A stretch of DNA of 20,815 nucleotides from the NCBI GenBank assembly GCA_013054445.1, contig JAAMPI010001033.1:1-20815 (forward strand). The letters run 5' to 3'. The position numbers were made by a program, and so were the translations under genes. Source of the DNA: Cudoniella acicularis (Eukaryota > Ascomycota > Leotiomycetes > Helotiales > Helotiaceae). The notes under the pieces are model-generated. The model was not told the DNA's origin. It did no database searches and saw only the letters and a list, made by a program, of their open reading frames with translations. This document shows, one piece after another, positions 7,997 through 18,469 of this stretch (position 1 is its first letter; each line of letters begins with the position of its first letter).

Positions 7997-9025
7997 GTTT
8001 TTAAAGGGGGAGGAGAGATTGTATATATTAGGATCCCCCCTAAACTACTAGAGAGTGAGCTTTCTAGGGAGTATTGCCTAGTTATATAATCTACAATCCA
8101 GCTAGCTGTCAGCTTTTTTCGGAGATTGAAACCCGACTTATACCTTTCACACGGTGTCTCTAGTGCATGCAGAGAAAGGAGCAGCGGAAAGTCAGAGACC
8201 GAGACTCGAGAGTGGAAAATCAAGGTTGAGAAGACAGCTGATGATAATGGAAGCGGTGGACCATCAGGATCAGGAGAAGGAGTTGAGCATTCGTCTAGTG
8301 AAGGGTTTTCCGCAGAAGTTGATGAAGCTTCCCCTGAGAATTGATAATCGGAAGTCAATGTAGAGTTTGTTGCGGCTGAAATTGATGAATAGTTTGGGGG
8401 TCATTTTACGGATAGGGACATAGTTTATAAATTTGCGGAAATGGAATTTATGATTTACGGGATAGAAGTATATTTATAGGGCAGTGGAGGGAAAAGTGAT
8501 TTTTTTTCATGGATGGGCAATTGCAAAACATATGATATAGGAGTATTATATTCGGAAGTGCACGTCAGAACTCAGCGATGGGATTAAGTTATGACCACTG
8601 TCGGTAGAGAGGGTAATAAGTTTTCAAATAGCGCGTAGTGCGTGGCGAATGACAGTAAAGAGAGAGGTAACAGCAGATTTTCTTTCAGCTCGGCAAATTT
8701 ATAGCATTTTAGCAAGCAGAAGGACAAGAAATCGCGTTATTTTTAACTCCCCTATTCTAAGCGAACCCAAAATCACTTTACGCGCACCGGAGCCCGGCCA
8801 GGATGAAGGGACCCGAGGAAATAACTCAATTAAACATGACAGTATATATGAGGACAAATTCGACAATACCTCGATTCTCGAAGTAGAACATTAAGTGACA
8901 AATTTCTCGTGCCTTAACATCTAAGTAGTATCTTAGACAACCATGTACATGGTGTGGGTATCAATGCTTGTATGCTTTCATCCTCTATTAGCATTTGCGT
9001 TCAAAACAAGATGTATATTGAACAC
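7997..9025. other. Intergenic repeat-derived DNA, no gene assigned
   Basis: The stretch between the repeats and the GT90 3' end holds two ATG-started frames on the plus strand (8126-8344, 72 codons rich in Ser/Glu; 8649-8894, 81 codons). Neither has a recognisable motif or splice context. 8364-8640 is AT-rich with many stops. The 8126 frame could be part of the element or of the displaced HET gene end, but nothing in it matches a HET C-terminus that I can recognise. Confidence 0.35.
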
Positions 9026-10545
9026 TTACACAAAACTCTCAAACGGCACTCCCCTTATTTTCCTCACCCCATCCCTAATCTCCCGAGCCTCTGGCGTAAA
9101 GCTTACCTCAGCCCAACTCCTAAACATTCGTCTCCAATAACAAGCCTGAGCCGCAGGAGTTAAATACCGATCTCTAAACTTCTCGATGTTGTTCTTTGCT
9201 ATACTCTCTGCTTTTTCTGGATTTTGTAGGAGAGAGAGGATTGTGTCTTCTAGGTTTGAGAAATCGGATAAGACTTCGACGATATTTTGGGAGGGGCCGG
9301 AGGAGATGAGGAGCGGGTGGTGGGACTCTAAATGCGTTCTGCGATGTATGATTATTACTGAGTTGCAATTTTGGAGATATTTTCCACGGCCGGAGTAACT
9401 TATCCCTGTGGTTGCATGTTAGCTCATTGTTTCGGTCTTGAATCTTTGATTCCTCCACGCTACGTACCTTCTGTTTGGATAACAAATTGATACTGGCAAT
9501 GATCCGGCATTGATATCGTATTAGAAGTAAGGTGATCAATAGCCGTAGAATTATTCCACCCCATAGCCTGTACATCAGCCCAATCCTTCCCCGCCGTAAC
9601 CCTCAACAAATCCTTCCTAAGTGGATTGGTCTTTAAGACACCCCTCCATACGACTTTCTTCTTTTTCGCAGCAAATTCCACTTCATTAAGTTTAATCTCC
9701 TGCCGGACTTGCTCGTAGCCCCCAAGAAGCTTATTAGGCCAGCTCCAGTAGCCAAAATCGGACATCAGCCATTTCTCTTCTTCGTCTCGGGTGCGGGAAA
9801 GTGCCCAAATAGAGTGGTGGAGGTTCGCGGGGTCCGCGATATCGGAGGTAGTGAATGAGAATTCGATATTGGGGATTGGGGATGGGGAGGTGATGAGGGC
9901 ACGGTGGATGGCGTGGAGGATAGCTAGCCCGCGTTCTATTGCAAAGGTGTCGGTTAAGAATTTTGCTTCCAGGATGTAAAGCTATATAAGAAGAAATCTT
10001 GAGTATTAATTATTTCTAGATTCGGAATAGATGTGAAAAAGGTTTTATCGTACCTGTTGATCGATAATCATTGCCCTAACGGCTCCGACATCCTTCCATG
10101 ATATATCGACGTCTTCTTGTGTAATCATCCCAACCTTCTTTCTATATTCTACCGCTCGTTCAATCTCCGTGAATAATGCGGGGAACGCGGAGTCGCATTG
10201 CTCTTCGGTGAGACCATAGGCCTTCTCGTCTTGACTGGTGTTGAAGATCCATGCGCCTGGTAATGAGGTATTTTGAGATAATAGTGGAATTGTAGTTACG
10301 GATTTGACAGATTCTACAGGGCTCGTGTCAGCTCCAGAGTCTGCGTGTGTGGTGTGTGTATTTTTGTCCGGCAATAGAGCTGGACCTGGACCGGCGGTAG
10401 ACACTTCTGATGACTTTAAATCATTTGGAATGTGGTTTCCATATGTATGATGTAGTATAAAGACAGTATATAGTAAAATAAAGGAAAGAAAAATAATCGC
10501 CCTGGTAGTGATAACATTTTTACGGGAGAGGCGGGAATACATCAT
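9026..10545 (-). CDS. GT90 / CAP10-like glycosyltransferase, type II membrane protein
   Basis: Three exons (10545-10054, 9981-9468, 9405-9026) with introns of 72 and 62 bp (GTACGA...TATAG and GTACGT...CACAG) keep frame and give 461 residues. The start is the first ATG of the frame (a second Met follows); an upstream TTG extension has no support. Residues 1-15 are basic and 16-31 form one membrane anchor, followed by a Ser/Thr/Pro-rich stem to about 95. The catalytic region shows family blocks: LTEEQCD (112-118), a YILEAKF block (166-172), DFGYWSWP (239-246), VVWRG (274-278), the EGISYSGR block (335-342), SGPSQNIVEV and FRDRYLTPAA near the C-terminus. GT90 proteins of fungi are Golgi-type transferases related to Cryptococcus CAP10; some are beta-1,2-xylosyltransferases acting on cell-wall or capsule glycans. 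The substrate here cannot be told. All blocks are intact, and no functional link to its neighbours is evident. Confidence 0.94.
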
Positions 10546-11374
10546 TCGAAATGGAAATGACGGCAACTCGACAGAAAATAGCAAGTGAGATTTCCTTTCC
10601 TATAGTCGCAGTCGCTGGTAGAGAAGTTAAAGGGATTGAAAACTTAATGTGCGACTTTCCTCTGTAGAGGGGAGGGGGGCTGAGAATGGATGGCGAGGGT
10701 TGGGGCGAACTACCAACAAGAAAGCTTGTGGAAGGCTTGACTGGGGCGTGGTTGTTGGATAGTGAAATGATTGTTGGATAAGCTTGGATTATTGGAAAAT
10801 GACCAGGAAAATCTGCCAGTCGCGAGGATCAAAATCCTTTCATCTCCTATACCAGTATACTATTCCTGGCGCCTGCTTGAAAAACTTCCCGCATCGTGTT
10901 GGTAATGTAAGCGGCAGGCGGTGGTGCGCGAATCGGTGGCTTCCACCCGAGAGATATAATCCAAAGTCGTGTAGCCTCTCAAGGATGCGTACAAGGGTAT
11001 TCTTTTAGTGCCGATTGTTCTGGTTTGGGCACTCCTCTGGCCGAACAAGTATGAAAACCAGTAAGATATGCAGTTGGTTTAAGCCTTGTTAATATAATTT
11101 GTTGGCTTACCCCTCGGATTTAAGGCGCAGCCCGCCCCTTTGAGCCCGGCCCCCTATTCGATCCAACACTTTAAGCGAGTTTCCTCCTGACCACGGGAAT
11201 TCGCTTCCGCAAGCGCTGGGGTATTTAAGGCTGTTGATTGCGGCTGCCTAAAAACCCCGACTGAGGATTTTCTTCCATCAGTGTCATCACCGCAAAACAC
11301 TAGGGGAGACTCTCCAAACGCCAATACTATATACCAACCGATTTGCCTTTGGACTTTTGAAGATCCTCGACGCT
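10546..11374. other. Divergent intergenic region between GT90 and F-box genes, no gene
   Basis: This region lies between the starts of two divergent genes and so contains both promoters. I see only short chance frames. A GC-rich block (11110-11215) includes several short palindromes, one around GAATTCGCTTCCGCAAGCG. A CT-rich, TATTTAAGG-bearing stretch (11221-11230) is a possible TATA-like element for the F-box gene. No factor-binding site is assigned. Confidence 0.35.
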
Positions 11375-12807
11375 ATGGCGACGAAAGACACGTCATTAGA
11401 AAGTCTTCCGATAGAAACTCTTTGCCGTCTTGTTTTATTTCTTCCTCCACAATCCGTCTTAAACCTCGTCATATGTTGCCGAAAGCTCCACAGCTCCTGT
11501 GATCAGTTCCTCGCGTGGCGGCAGAGTGTTCGACTCAACTCCGGTTTCCCAGCCAACCTACGCATCGCATCTAAAGAGACAAGCAGACTGGTATGGAAGC
11601 AATTAGCAGTCGCAGATGCGAAAACAAATGCTCTTGAATACAAGGAAAAATTATTGAGCTGGCTTCCACAGACATTGGCATTTCATCGTAAGTTCTTCAA
11701 CCTTTACCGGTGGGGAAAGGAAACGAGGTACTAAATGATATTTCTTCGTCAGATCAGGTGTCCGAGAGTTTAGAACCAGACAAATTACATCCGCTTTCTG
11801 ATCCAACTCATTATGCACCCGGAATGCGTGTCTTTGAATGCTATATGCCGGTTACTCCAACGCGCCCTGTAGAATACTTTCAAAGTGACGCAACTTCCAA
11901 TATCGACATCAAAGCCTGGCGTTTAGCCCAAGCTGGCAGCTTTTGTCTCGCAGTACACTTGCTTTCTCCGAATTCTCGTACCAAGGAAGGCGCTGCTAGT
12001 ACGCAGTGGGTTACTGGTACTGCACCGAAACTTCTCGAAACGGTTCCATGGACGGAAATACAAGCAACAGATTCAGAGTCACAGCCGGCTGAGTATGCAA
12101 AGCTAGTAGTGATTCTACATACGCTTGCAAACCAGGCCGTTGGGTTCTTCTGCGCACGGATTTGGGCATTTAGGCACTTGCGAGAAAAGTGGCCTAACGT
12201 ATGGTGGAACCCCAGCGGAACTTCTCTTCCTCCTTCATATACGACGATTCCATTTCCGTCACTGATGAATTTGCCGGAACTATTTGGCTTAAGCAGTGTA
12301 GAGAAGTTCAGCCTCTGTCATGTTCCAAAAATGGCTACTCCAGCCTTTTTTGAGGACGGACCGTGGACAGGATATGACTGGGCTCCCTTTATGTTGCGTG
12401 ATGATGGGCTAGATCTAATCTCCAGAGATCGCCTAGAAGGTATTGGCGGGGACAGCGAAACAATAGAGGCAAATCATTGGAATCTACCAGCCCGGACTCC
12501 CGGCAATCCATCGGCGTTCTGTGTAGAGCGCCATGCAACCTTTAAATTAGTGCGCTGGATAAACCCTAGATTCTTTATTGTGGAGTCGAACTGTTTTCAA
12601 ACTCCAGAACACGCTCACATGCTCACATTGAAAGTTGATTCCTGCACAGGAATGGTTTTTATTATTCGTCATTTTGATGCTATTGGCAGGCTTCCGAGGC
12701 CAAGCATGCCGACTGCAGTCATCACACCATTTGGACTTGTTTCTATGGGAAGTAGTCCAGCGTCATACTGTATGTGGTTATGGAAACTTAATTGGAGTTC
12801 TAATTGA
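11375..12807 (+). CDS. F-box protein of unknown target
   Basis: Exon 1 11375-11687, intron 11688-11752 (65 bp, GTAAGTTC...CGTCAG with branch TACTAAAT) and exon 2 11753-12807 join in phase and give 455 residues. The ATG at 11375 is chosen because the frame upstream has no other ATG. Residues about 8-50 form an F-box: LPIETLCRLVLFLPP, then the conserved LNLVICCRKLHS core and a Trp near 48. F-box proteins bind Skp1 in SCF ubiquitin ligases through this region and recruit targets through the C-terminal part. The remaining ~400 residues form a Trp-rich, soluble region without a repeat or motif that I recognise; such lineage-specific F-box proteins are common in filamentous fungi. No signal peptide or membrane segment is seen. 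The F-box call is fairly sure; the target is unknown. Confidence 0.86.
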
Positions 12808-13219
12808 AAAGAGAAAGTATTGTTAAAAATGGATATTTTATCATTCGAGGGTTTCCCTATGATGCTTTAGATCTTAGTGCCCTAGGTTCAAACCCCTACA
12901 CTTGTTACGTTTTCCACTGTTTTCAGGATGATGCCAATATCCAAAAACTAATGTAAGACCTATACATTTCAACACAGAAGAAATACGGTTAATGGATTTT
13001 AATTTTTAAAAGAGTTCGACACCTTACTTGTGAATGACAGTAATTTCAATACCTTAAATAACCCTACATGATAACAACGAGCTGACAATAAGCCACTAAA
13101 AGTAAAGGAAACCAAATCTCAACAAAACCACGACAACCCTTGTACTACCTACTTCTGAGGCTCCTATTACCAACGCCGGCTCCACAATGCAACCCGCCAT
13201 CCATTGTGGTACACCAAAT
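12808..13219. other. Convergent intergenic region, no gene
   Basis: This lies between the 3' ends of the F-box gene (plus) and the secreted-protein gene (minus). It holds the two untranslated 3' regions and nothing I can identify as a gene. Confidence 0.45.
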
Positions 13220-13947
13220 TCAGCCTGAAAGAAGGCCGTCTTCCGAAAATATATGCCCGACCCATCTTGCTTCCATCAATGGCCGGAATACACCATCCCA
13301 ATCAGTAGACCAAACAAGGCCGCCACATTCGATCGCGGCACAGTAAGCGAGGGATCTTGAAATATCATAATTAGTCTGTGTTTACAAATGGTAGTGTCGA
13401 TATCCTTACCCTGCCCACTGTGTCAGCTGAACGGCACCAGAAATACGAGTCGTTCTATAGTACCACCGGATACCCGTTCTCGTGAAGTATTGGCCGCTCA
13501 GGCAAGTAATCTGGACATTCAATAAGCAGAAAATCAAGGTGTTCAAAGCATCGAGTCTAGACTTACACAGCCGTCTGAAATTACTGGCCCGTCCCACCGG
13601 CGCCCCAGCTTTTTTTCGTCGCCTACCACCACCAGGTCTTCAGGATTGACTGCTCTGACGGCGGTCACTAATGAAGGTGGGGCAGTTGCCTTGGCATTCG
13701 GAGATATGTCCAATGTTGTTGGTATAACGCTTTCAAAATTCTTAATATCCGTAGGAGAAGGATCATATTCTGATTCGCCTGGTGCTCGTTTGCTTAGTGG
13801 TGTCGGAGTTGCTTCCAATGTTCCCGCTAGGAAAGTTCTATAAACTGTGTTATCTTCGGGAGACGGCAATTGTGGCTCTTCTGGTACCGGGCCGCTTAAG
13901 GTGCGGGCGGCAAAAATGAGAGTGAAGAGAAGGGTAGCTGCCCTCAT
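13220..13947 (-). CDS. Secreted proprotein with four-cysteine C-terminal part, unknown function
   Basis: Three exons (13947-13567, 13510-13410, 13355-13220) with introns of 56 and 54 bp (GTAAGT...CCAG, GTAAGG...CAAG) join in phase and encode 205 residues. A signal peptide is clear at residues 1 to about 18. The next ~95 residues are Pro/Ser/Thr-rich without cysteine and contain dibasic sites Lys53-Arg54 and Arg116-Arg117. After the second site comes a tail of about 88 residues with four cysteines (127, 130, 166, 171) and many Trp/Tyr/Gly. The likely reading is a secreted protein whose pro-region is removed by Kex2, leaving a small disulfide-bonded product. I recognise no family. An effector, an antimicrobial protein or a wall protein are all possible. 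The exon 1 model is strong; exons 2 and 3 rest on good splice signals and open frames. Confidence 0.66.
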
Positions 13948-15070
13948 GATGTTTGAGTAGTGTTATGTCTTGAAGAGAATAAGGTGGTGTGCTATCAAAT
14001 GTTGATAATAAGAAACTTTCAATCTCACGAGGATGATAATCTGCTCTTGTTCTAACTTGAGGAAATCGGCTCTTTATATTATTTTGTTCGTTAGGCAACG
14101 AGAAAGAGCTGCAAATGCTTGGTTACAGATACACAGGCATTGCGTTCGTATCGAGTTCAACCTATAAAAAGAATACAGTGCAAACTCGACTCCAACAGGT
14201 TCTTTTGCGTATTCTTGGAGGTGTGTTCTGGGGTGGTTTTGAGGGCTTTTGGATAGTCAGATCACCCCGGAGCGGGTTCAAAGTACCGCGAGTGAGGTGA
14301 GTTAAGATGGGAAAGACTCTTCGTGAGTGACGCTAAGCCCCTTCACTAACTTCTCAGCAGCCGTTGGGCCCAATGGTTTACCCTGTTGCGTCCTTAGGGT
14401 TGGATACTTTGCTAAGCCTCAACTAACCAACCAACACTCGGTCGGAAACCAACTCAGTCATTACTCAGATGTTTGTGAAACAATATAGTGATTCTCATCC
14501 AAGCAAGTCAACCTGACTACGTCCCTAACTGACTTACAGAGCTAGGACTGAAGAGTATACCGGTAGGGGGCGGAAGCTCCTTCCTTCACGAAACCGCTGT
14601 TGGGTAAGCAAACAACAAATTCCATGTAAGATTGCTATTCCGAACCTCCCAGAATGACTTATGCTAGACTAAAATAGCGATCAAAAAACAGCCACAGGTT
14701 GGTGGCACAGATTCCATACCTACTGATCGATTGCAAACTTGCAGGGACTATAGCATAGACATACGAGCTTAACGGGCGCCGATTTATCATTCGACGTAAC
14801 TTGGTCATCAGGATAACTTCGCCATGTTGGTGTAAGAAAATTCCCTCAATACGAGGTAAACTGAAGGATCCGGGAAATTCTGATTAATTCACCTGAAATA
14901 GAAATTCCAGTGAAGAATTTCATGGCCTAGTTCCTTTCCTCGCTATTGTGTGATGTTATGATTTAGTTTTGGGGTACGTAGCATTTTCACAACCTTTTGC
15001 ACTCCTGTGTCTGTATTATTTCCGTGAAAAATATGTTTATGCTATACTGGAATCTAATCAAGATGTACAG
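13948..15070. other. Intergenic stretch, no gene recognised
   Basis: The left end holds the promoter of the secreted-protein gene, with TATA-like AATATAAAGAG on the minus strand near 14070-14085. One 61-codon plus-strand frame (14115-14300) has no motif. 14300-14960 shows many stops in all frames and no structured RNA that I can support. Any first exon of the fragment starting at 15071 should lie here, but I could not find one. Confidence 0.35.
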
Positions 15071-15384
15071 GTAATGTTCGGGTTGATAGAGCCAGCAAAG
15101 ACACTCTCATCAAAGATGGGAAACTCTTGCAAACCAAAGAATGCCACGAAGGGTTATATACCATTATTGACAAATGCGGGGGATACGGCGGCTGGGTGAA
15201 TACGGACTTCGGTACTGTAAGTGATACTACTATTGATTTATACAATTTTAAAAAGCTAATAAGCATTAGTTCTTTGCAGAGTGTATCAGGGACTGATTTA
15301 GAGATTGGACACATATTAGGGAAATTTTGGGCACACTCGTCATGTGGCTTCATAACCAATTGCACGGAGAGGGAGGTTCGGTAG
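15071..15384 (+). pseudogene. Fragment of a small secreted cysteine-containing protein
   Basis: Two exon-like blocks, 15071-15216 and 15280-15384, are separated by a good intron (GTAAGT...TTTGCAG, 63 bp, branch GCTAATAAG) and stay in phase. They encode about 83 residues ending in TAG. Block 1 has a KECHEGLYTIIDKC stretch followed by GGYGGW; block 2 has LEIGHILGKFW and two further cysteines. This layout (Cys, amphipathic helix, Cys, Gly-rich turn, Trp) is common in short secreted proteins of plant-associated ascomycetes. A proper acceptor (GTACAG) precedes 15071, but no exon with a start and signal peptide can be joined upstream, where stops close all frames. It is either a 5'-truncated relic or a gene with a first exon I failed to find. 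Confidence 0.35.
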
Positions 15385-15688
15385 CGAGCGAAAAGATCAG
15401 TAGCGAGTGTGAAAGGGGGGGCGTAGAGGACTAACCTTGATATGGAGAAGGATTTAGCGGGACTCTCTGCCTCTTCATTCAACAATGCATATCAATTGTA
15501 CTTTTCGAAGAACTCGGAAGTGAGACAGCTTTCTCTTCCAAAAAGCTTTAGGTTTGATTTTATTTTCCTTGAAAGATACCTGATGGCAATTTCACATAGC
15601 CGCCAATTTACCCTTCAACCACAAGACCAACGTTTTGTTCTTTAAGCTAGTGCTTCCCTCAGTGATCTTTATATGAACACGAACTACT

Positions 15689-16061
15689 CTAGACTCCCAA
15701 AGCTGAGGATCCTGCTCCGGTAGAAGATGCAGATATGCTTCCATTAGCACGAATTTCCACTCTCGCAGTCCCAGAAGTAGCAACAGTAGTGGTAGTCTCT
15801 GTTGTTTTCCCGGCAACCTTGTACGAGTAACATTACATGTTTAATGAGTATATGTATTCAACTATCTTTACTCGAGACAAAGCGGAATAGATCCCACCAG
15901 GCTGACAAAAGCAATTCACGTACCGTTGTTGTAGCTTGGCTGACCAAGATATTACCACGACTACCACCGTTGGGAGTTCTTCCCTCTCGTATCGCGGAAG
16001 TGGTTCCAGCGCGGGCTGAGATGACACCAGCGATCAGTGCAGCGATTTCAAGGCCCGACAT
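15689..16061 (-). CDS. Small two-exon hypothetical protein, Thr/Ser-rich
   Basis: Exon 1 16061-15924 and exon 2 15817-15689 join in phase across a 106-bp intron (GTACGT...ACAAG) to give 88 residues. The N-terminus begins MSGLEIAALIAGVIS, a short hydrophobic stretch. The middle is Gly/Arg-rich, and the second exon is a Thr-rich run followed by TARVEIRANGSISAS and a Gly/Ser tail. The N-terminal start resembles the beginning of several fungal proteins of the HET/STAND world, but this is only an impression. I do not recognise a domain. Codon usage and phase continuity support a gene, but the intron is longer than others here and has only a weak branch site. Confidence 0.4.
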
Positions 16062-17348
16062 CGATTCGGCGGATGTTTTCAGTCGGAGCTGGAACGAGTA
16101 TAAATATCGGTTCGGAAGAATGGTACAGACTGTACAGTTGATAAGAACTTGAGAGGGTTCTCGCTGTCATGACAATGCTGGGCTTGTCAGCCGAAAGAAA
16201 GCCACCTTTTTTCCTCTGAAATGAGGGGGAAATGGGTGGTTCAACTTGCGTTCCCAGCCGAAGAAGACATGCCGTGTTGTAGCAATGGCTTTTCCGAAGC
16301 AAATCCGATCAATAATAGCAGCCGAAAATTGACATTGTAGATTTTCGGGCGAATAGATGTCATATTTTCCATGCTTGTTTCAAAAACCTTCTCATGGTAT
16401 CAAATATCTTTAATATTTACTGCCAGGACTTGCATCGGCTTCCAAACTATGCCTGTCGTGGGAACCTGGTGCACTTGAACTTTGTAAGCCTTGTCTGAGC
16501 CTTGGTCTGAGGCTCCACCATTCTCCAGCAGTTATTTCTACATGTGATAACACTGTCTCTCCATAAATTCCTTGCCAAACTTCATAATTGCTAGTGTGTT
16601 GGAGTAACATTCTTAGAAGCCTCTCGAGTTTCACAAGTAACAGTCCAAGAATTGGAATTCCTTGTTTTGGTTGATTACTGCACCTGTGTATATTCGAACT
16701 CCTTTTTTAAGGGAACTCTGTAGTTAGAACACGAGCCTCAGACTTGTCCAAGGCTGTGAAGTTTGCTATAAATAGATCTCATAACTATCAGATGGGCTCT
16801 GACAAGAGATAGTAAGTGAACTGTGGATAACAACACTTCATTGACCTGGGCCAGCCTTCCACCCTTTTCTATCACCTATCTGACAATATTATTATAAGTC
16901 AACAACGTCGTATGAATAGAAGGAAATGCGTCCGTACATGTTGAGGACGGGATTTCTGTCGCAGTAGCAGAGAATGGAGGTAGAGCTGTTGCTATGACAC
17001 GCAGTCCCAACCCGCCGCAACCAATTCAAGTAATAGACTATAGATTTTTCTTTCGTGAGTCTTACCCGCTCTTCAGAACTGCAAAACAAGGAATGCAGCT
17101 GATTTAATCCTTATAGCACGGGAAGCGATCCGATAGCTCTTCCAGGTCCAGGCCTCCTACCACGCCATATAAAACAGCTCTCCGTTGTTCCCTGGCACTT
17201 TTATAGGCTCTTCTAATCACTATACTTCTCGGCCACGTGTTGAATAATGCTACTCGGCCGCTAGAGCGAACTATCAACTTCTACCTCTTCGTGTCGATTC
17301 TCTCCTTACTCGTTAGTAATCCTCGTAGTTCGCATTGCAGACTACTAC
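16062..17348. other. Intergenic stretch with unresolved exon-like frames
   Basis: No gene can be modelled with confidence. Minus-strand frames at 16410-16634 (74 codons) and 16892-17089 (65 codons, with two cysteines close together) look slightly gene-like but lack a start or splice partner. TATAAAA at 17168-17174, followed by CT-rich sequence, could serve the small secreted ORF at 17349. Confidence 0.3.
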
Positions 17349-17492
17349 ATGAAGTTTTTGACATCAATACTAGTTCTTATCGCCACCGTAGCCTCTGTAA
17401 TTTTCACATCCATTGCTGCAGGGCTCCTGACCTCCAAATTTAGCGTTCATAGCTGCTTCAATAGAGTACCGACCCTCTACCCCAAGGCGTAG
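17349..17492 (+). CDS. Short secreted-peptide ORF, probably truncated
   Basis: An ATG at 17349 opens a 47-residue frame. It begins MKFLTSILVLIATVASVIF and continues hydrophobic to about residue 27, a textbook signal peptide, followed by only about 20 residues with one cysteine. TATAAAA lies 175-181 bases upstream. The frame ends at TAG in sequence that turns into repeat-like DNA with inverted GAGGAGT/ACTCCTC motifs. It may be the start of a small secreted-protein gene broken by an insertion, or a gene whose next exon I cannot find. No function can be named. Confidence 0.35.
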   Translation: MKFLTSILVLIATVASVIFTSIAAGLLTSKFSVHSCFNRVPTLYPKA

Positions 17493-17721
17493 CCTAAGAA
17501 CGTTCACCCCTAGGGAAGGAACTCCTAGAGAAAAAGGTGTACTCCTCCCTGAGCTTCACCCCACGTGAGAGGTAGGCGTAGGAGGCGGGGAGGTTTCACA
17601 CACTGTCAGATAATTATGAGAATTCAGTGAATATATATGTGAAGACTAATTCTACTTGACTAAGTAAAAGAGAGAGCCAAGAAAGAAGAGCCCACGTGAG
17701 CGTATTGACAGAATGCTATAA
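17493..17721. other. Repeat-like spacer, possible short LTR relic
   Basis: The 17604-17710 segment starts TGTCA and ends TGACA, the terminal pattern of a solo LTR, and is AT-rich inside. The preceding ~110 bases contain short inverted GC-rich motifs. No second copy occurs in the window, so the call is weak. Confidence 0.22.
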
Positions 17722-18469
17722 TCAGAATTCAGACCTCACTCCCCTCTGCTTAAAAAAAACAGTTTCTACATGACCACGAGTCTGACAAGTATCAAGTTCA
17801 TTAACAGCTTCAGCTATTGCAAGAGTACTGTTCGTAAGGTCTAAGCATTTTTGGACACGAGCCGTTGCTACATAGCAATCATCCAGCATATCGTTCAACC
17901 ATCGTGTATCGCGTTGAAGAAAACAAATACGGGAATGTGTATCGGTTGGAGTCTTCTTAGAGCAGAAGGAATGCTTGAACGAGTGAATTCGTTGAATGTC
18001 GTCCCAGGTCTAATCTCCCTCAACACAAACCCCCTCCTTAATCCGGTCCGACAACCGTACGACGACATGTACTATGCTTTCAAGATTAACTATTGATTGT
18101 GACTCGAGTAGTTTCCAGATAGGAGCAGCACGTTTATCGATGCTTGGAACAGTTGAGCTTCTTTCGACAAGTTAGTTTCCACAGGGAATAAGAGGTGATA
18201 TACTTACGGCATAGGAGACTTATTTTTTCTAACTTGGTCTTATCCAATCCAGAGTCTGTCTTGTTTTCAGGAGCATCGTCCTCAGAATCAATCATTTCAG
18301 AGTCGGTATCATCGCTGACTGTCGCTTCGGAACCACTAGGAATGGCTAGCGGCGAGGGTGAATTGCGGCGTCGAGGAGAAGTGGTCCTACTAGGAGAAGA
18401 ATGTTTGGTGCTAGAATTTCCGGAGGGACGTTTTTTGCAGACCCGATAGCTTTTGTTGGCTTCTTGCAT
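17722..18469 (-). CDS. Three-exon hypothetical protein, acidic/Ser-rich N-terminus
   Basis: The best model is exon 1 18469-18204, intron 18203-18161 (donor GTATAT, branch ACTAAC), exon 2 18160-18061, intron 18060-18010 (GTACGG...GATTAG, 51 bp) and exon 3 18009-17722, giving 217 residues. The more obvious GTAAGT donor, four bases upstream at 18207, would break the frame. Residues 1-80 are Ser/Pro/Arg-rich and then acidic (DDTDSEMIDSEDD), like a disordered nuclear protein. The C-terminal part looks helical, with RDTRWLNDMLDD and a Leu/Ala/Val-rich stretch to the end. Exons 2 and 3 lie in one frame with a single TAG (18012-18010) between them, which is the reason for the second intron. An alternative second intron (GTTTGT...TTCAAG, 57 bp) is also in phase. 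No domain is recognised. The gene is likely real, but its exact structure is uncertain. Confidence 0.42.

Noticed and set aside
8126..8894. Two plus-strand frames (8126-8344 and 8649-8894) as genes
   Set aside because: No motif, splice partner or promoter is visible, and they sit in repeat-derived DNA.
11281..11502. Plus-strand 73-codon frame overlapping the F-box start
   Set aside because: Overlaps the first F-box exon in another frame and has no ATG-supported motif; a shadow.
12879..12902. tRNA-like T-arm (GGTTCAAACCCC) after the F-box gene
   Set aside because: No acceptor, D-arm or anticodon arm can be folded around it.
18010..18012. In-frame TAG as the end of the 18.4-kb hypothetical gene
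   Set aside because: The same frame continues open for 95 codons beyond it, and in-phase introns can remove it; kept as an alternative only.
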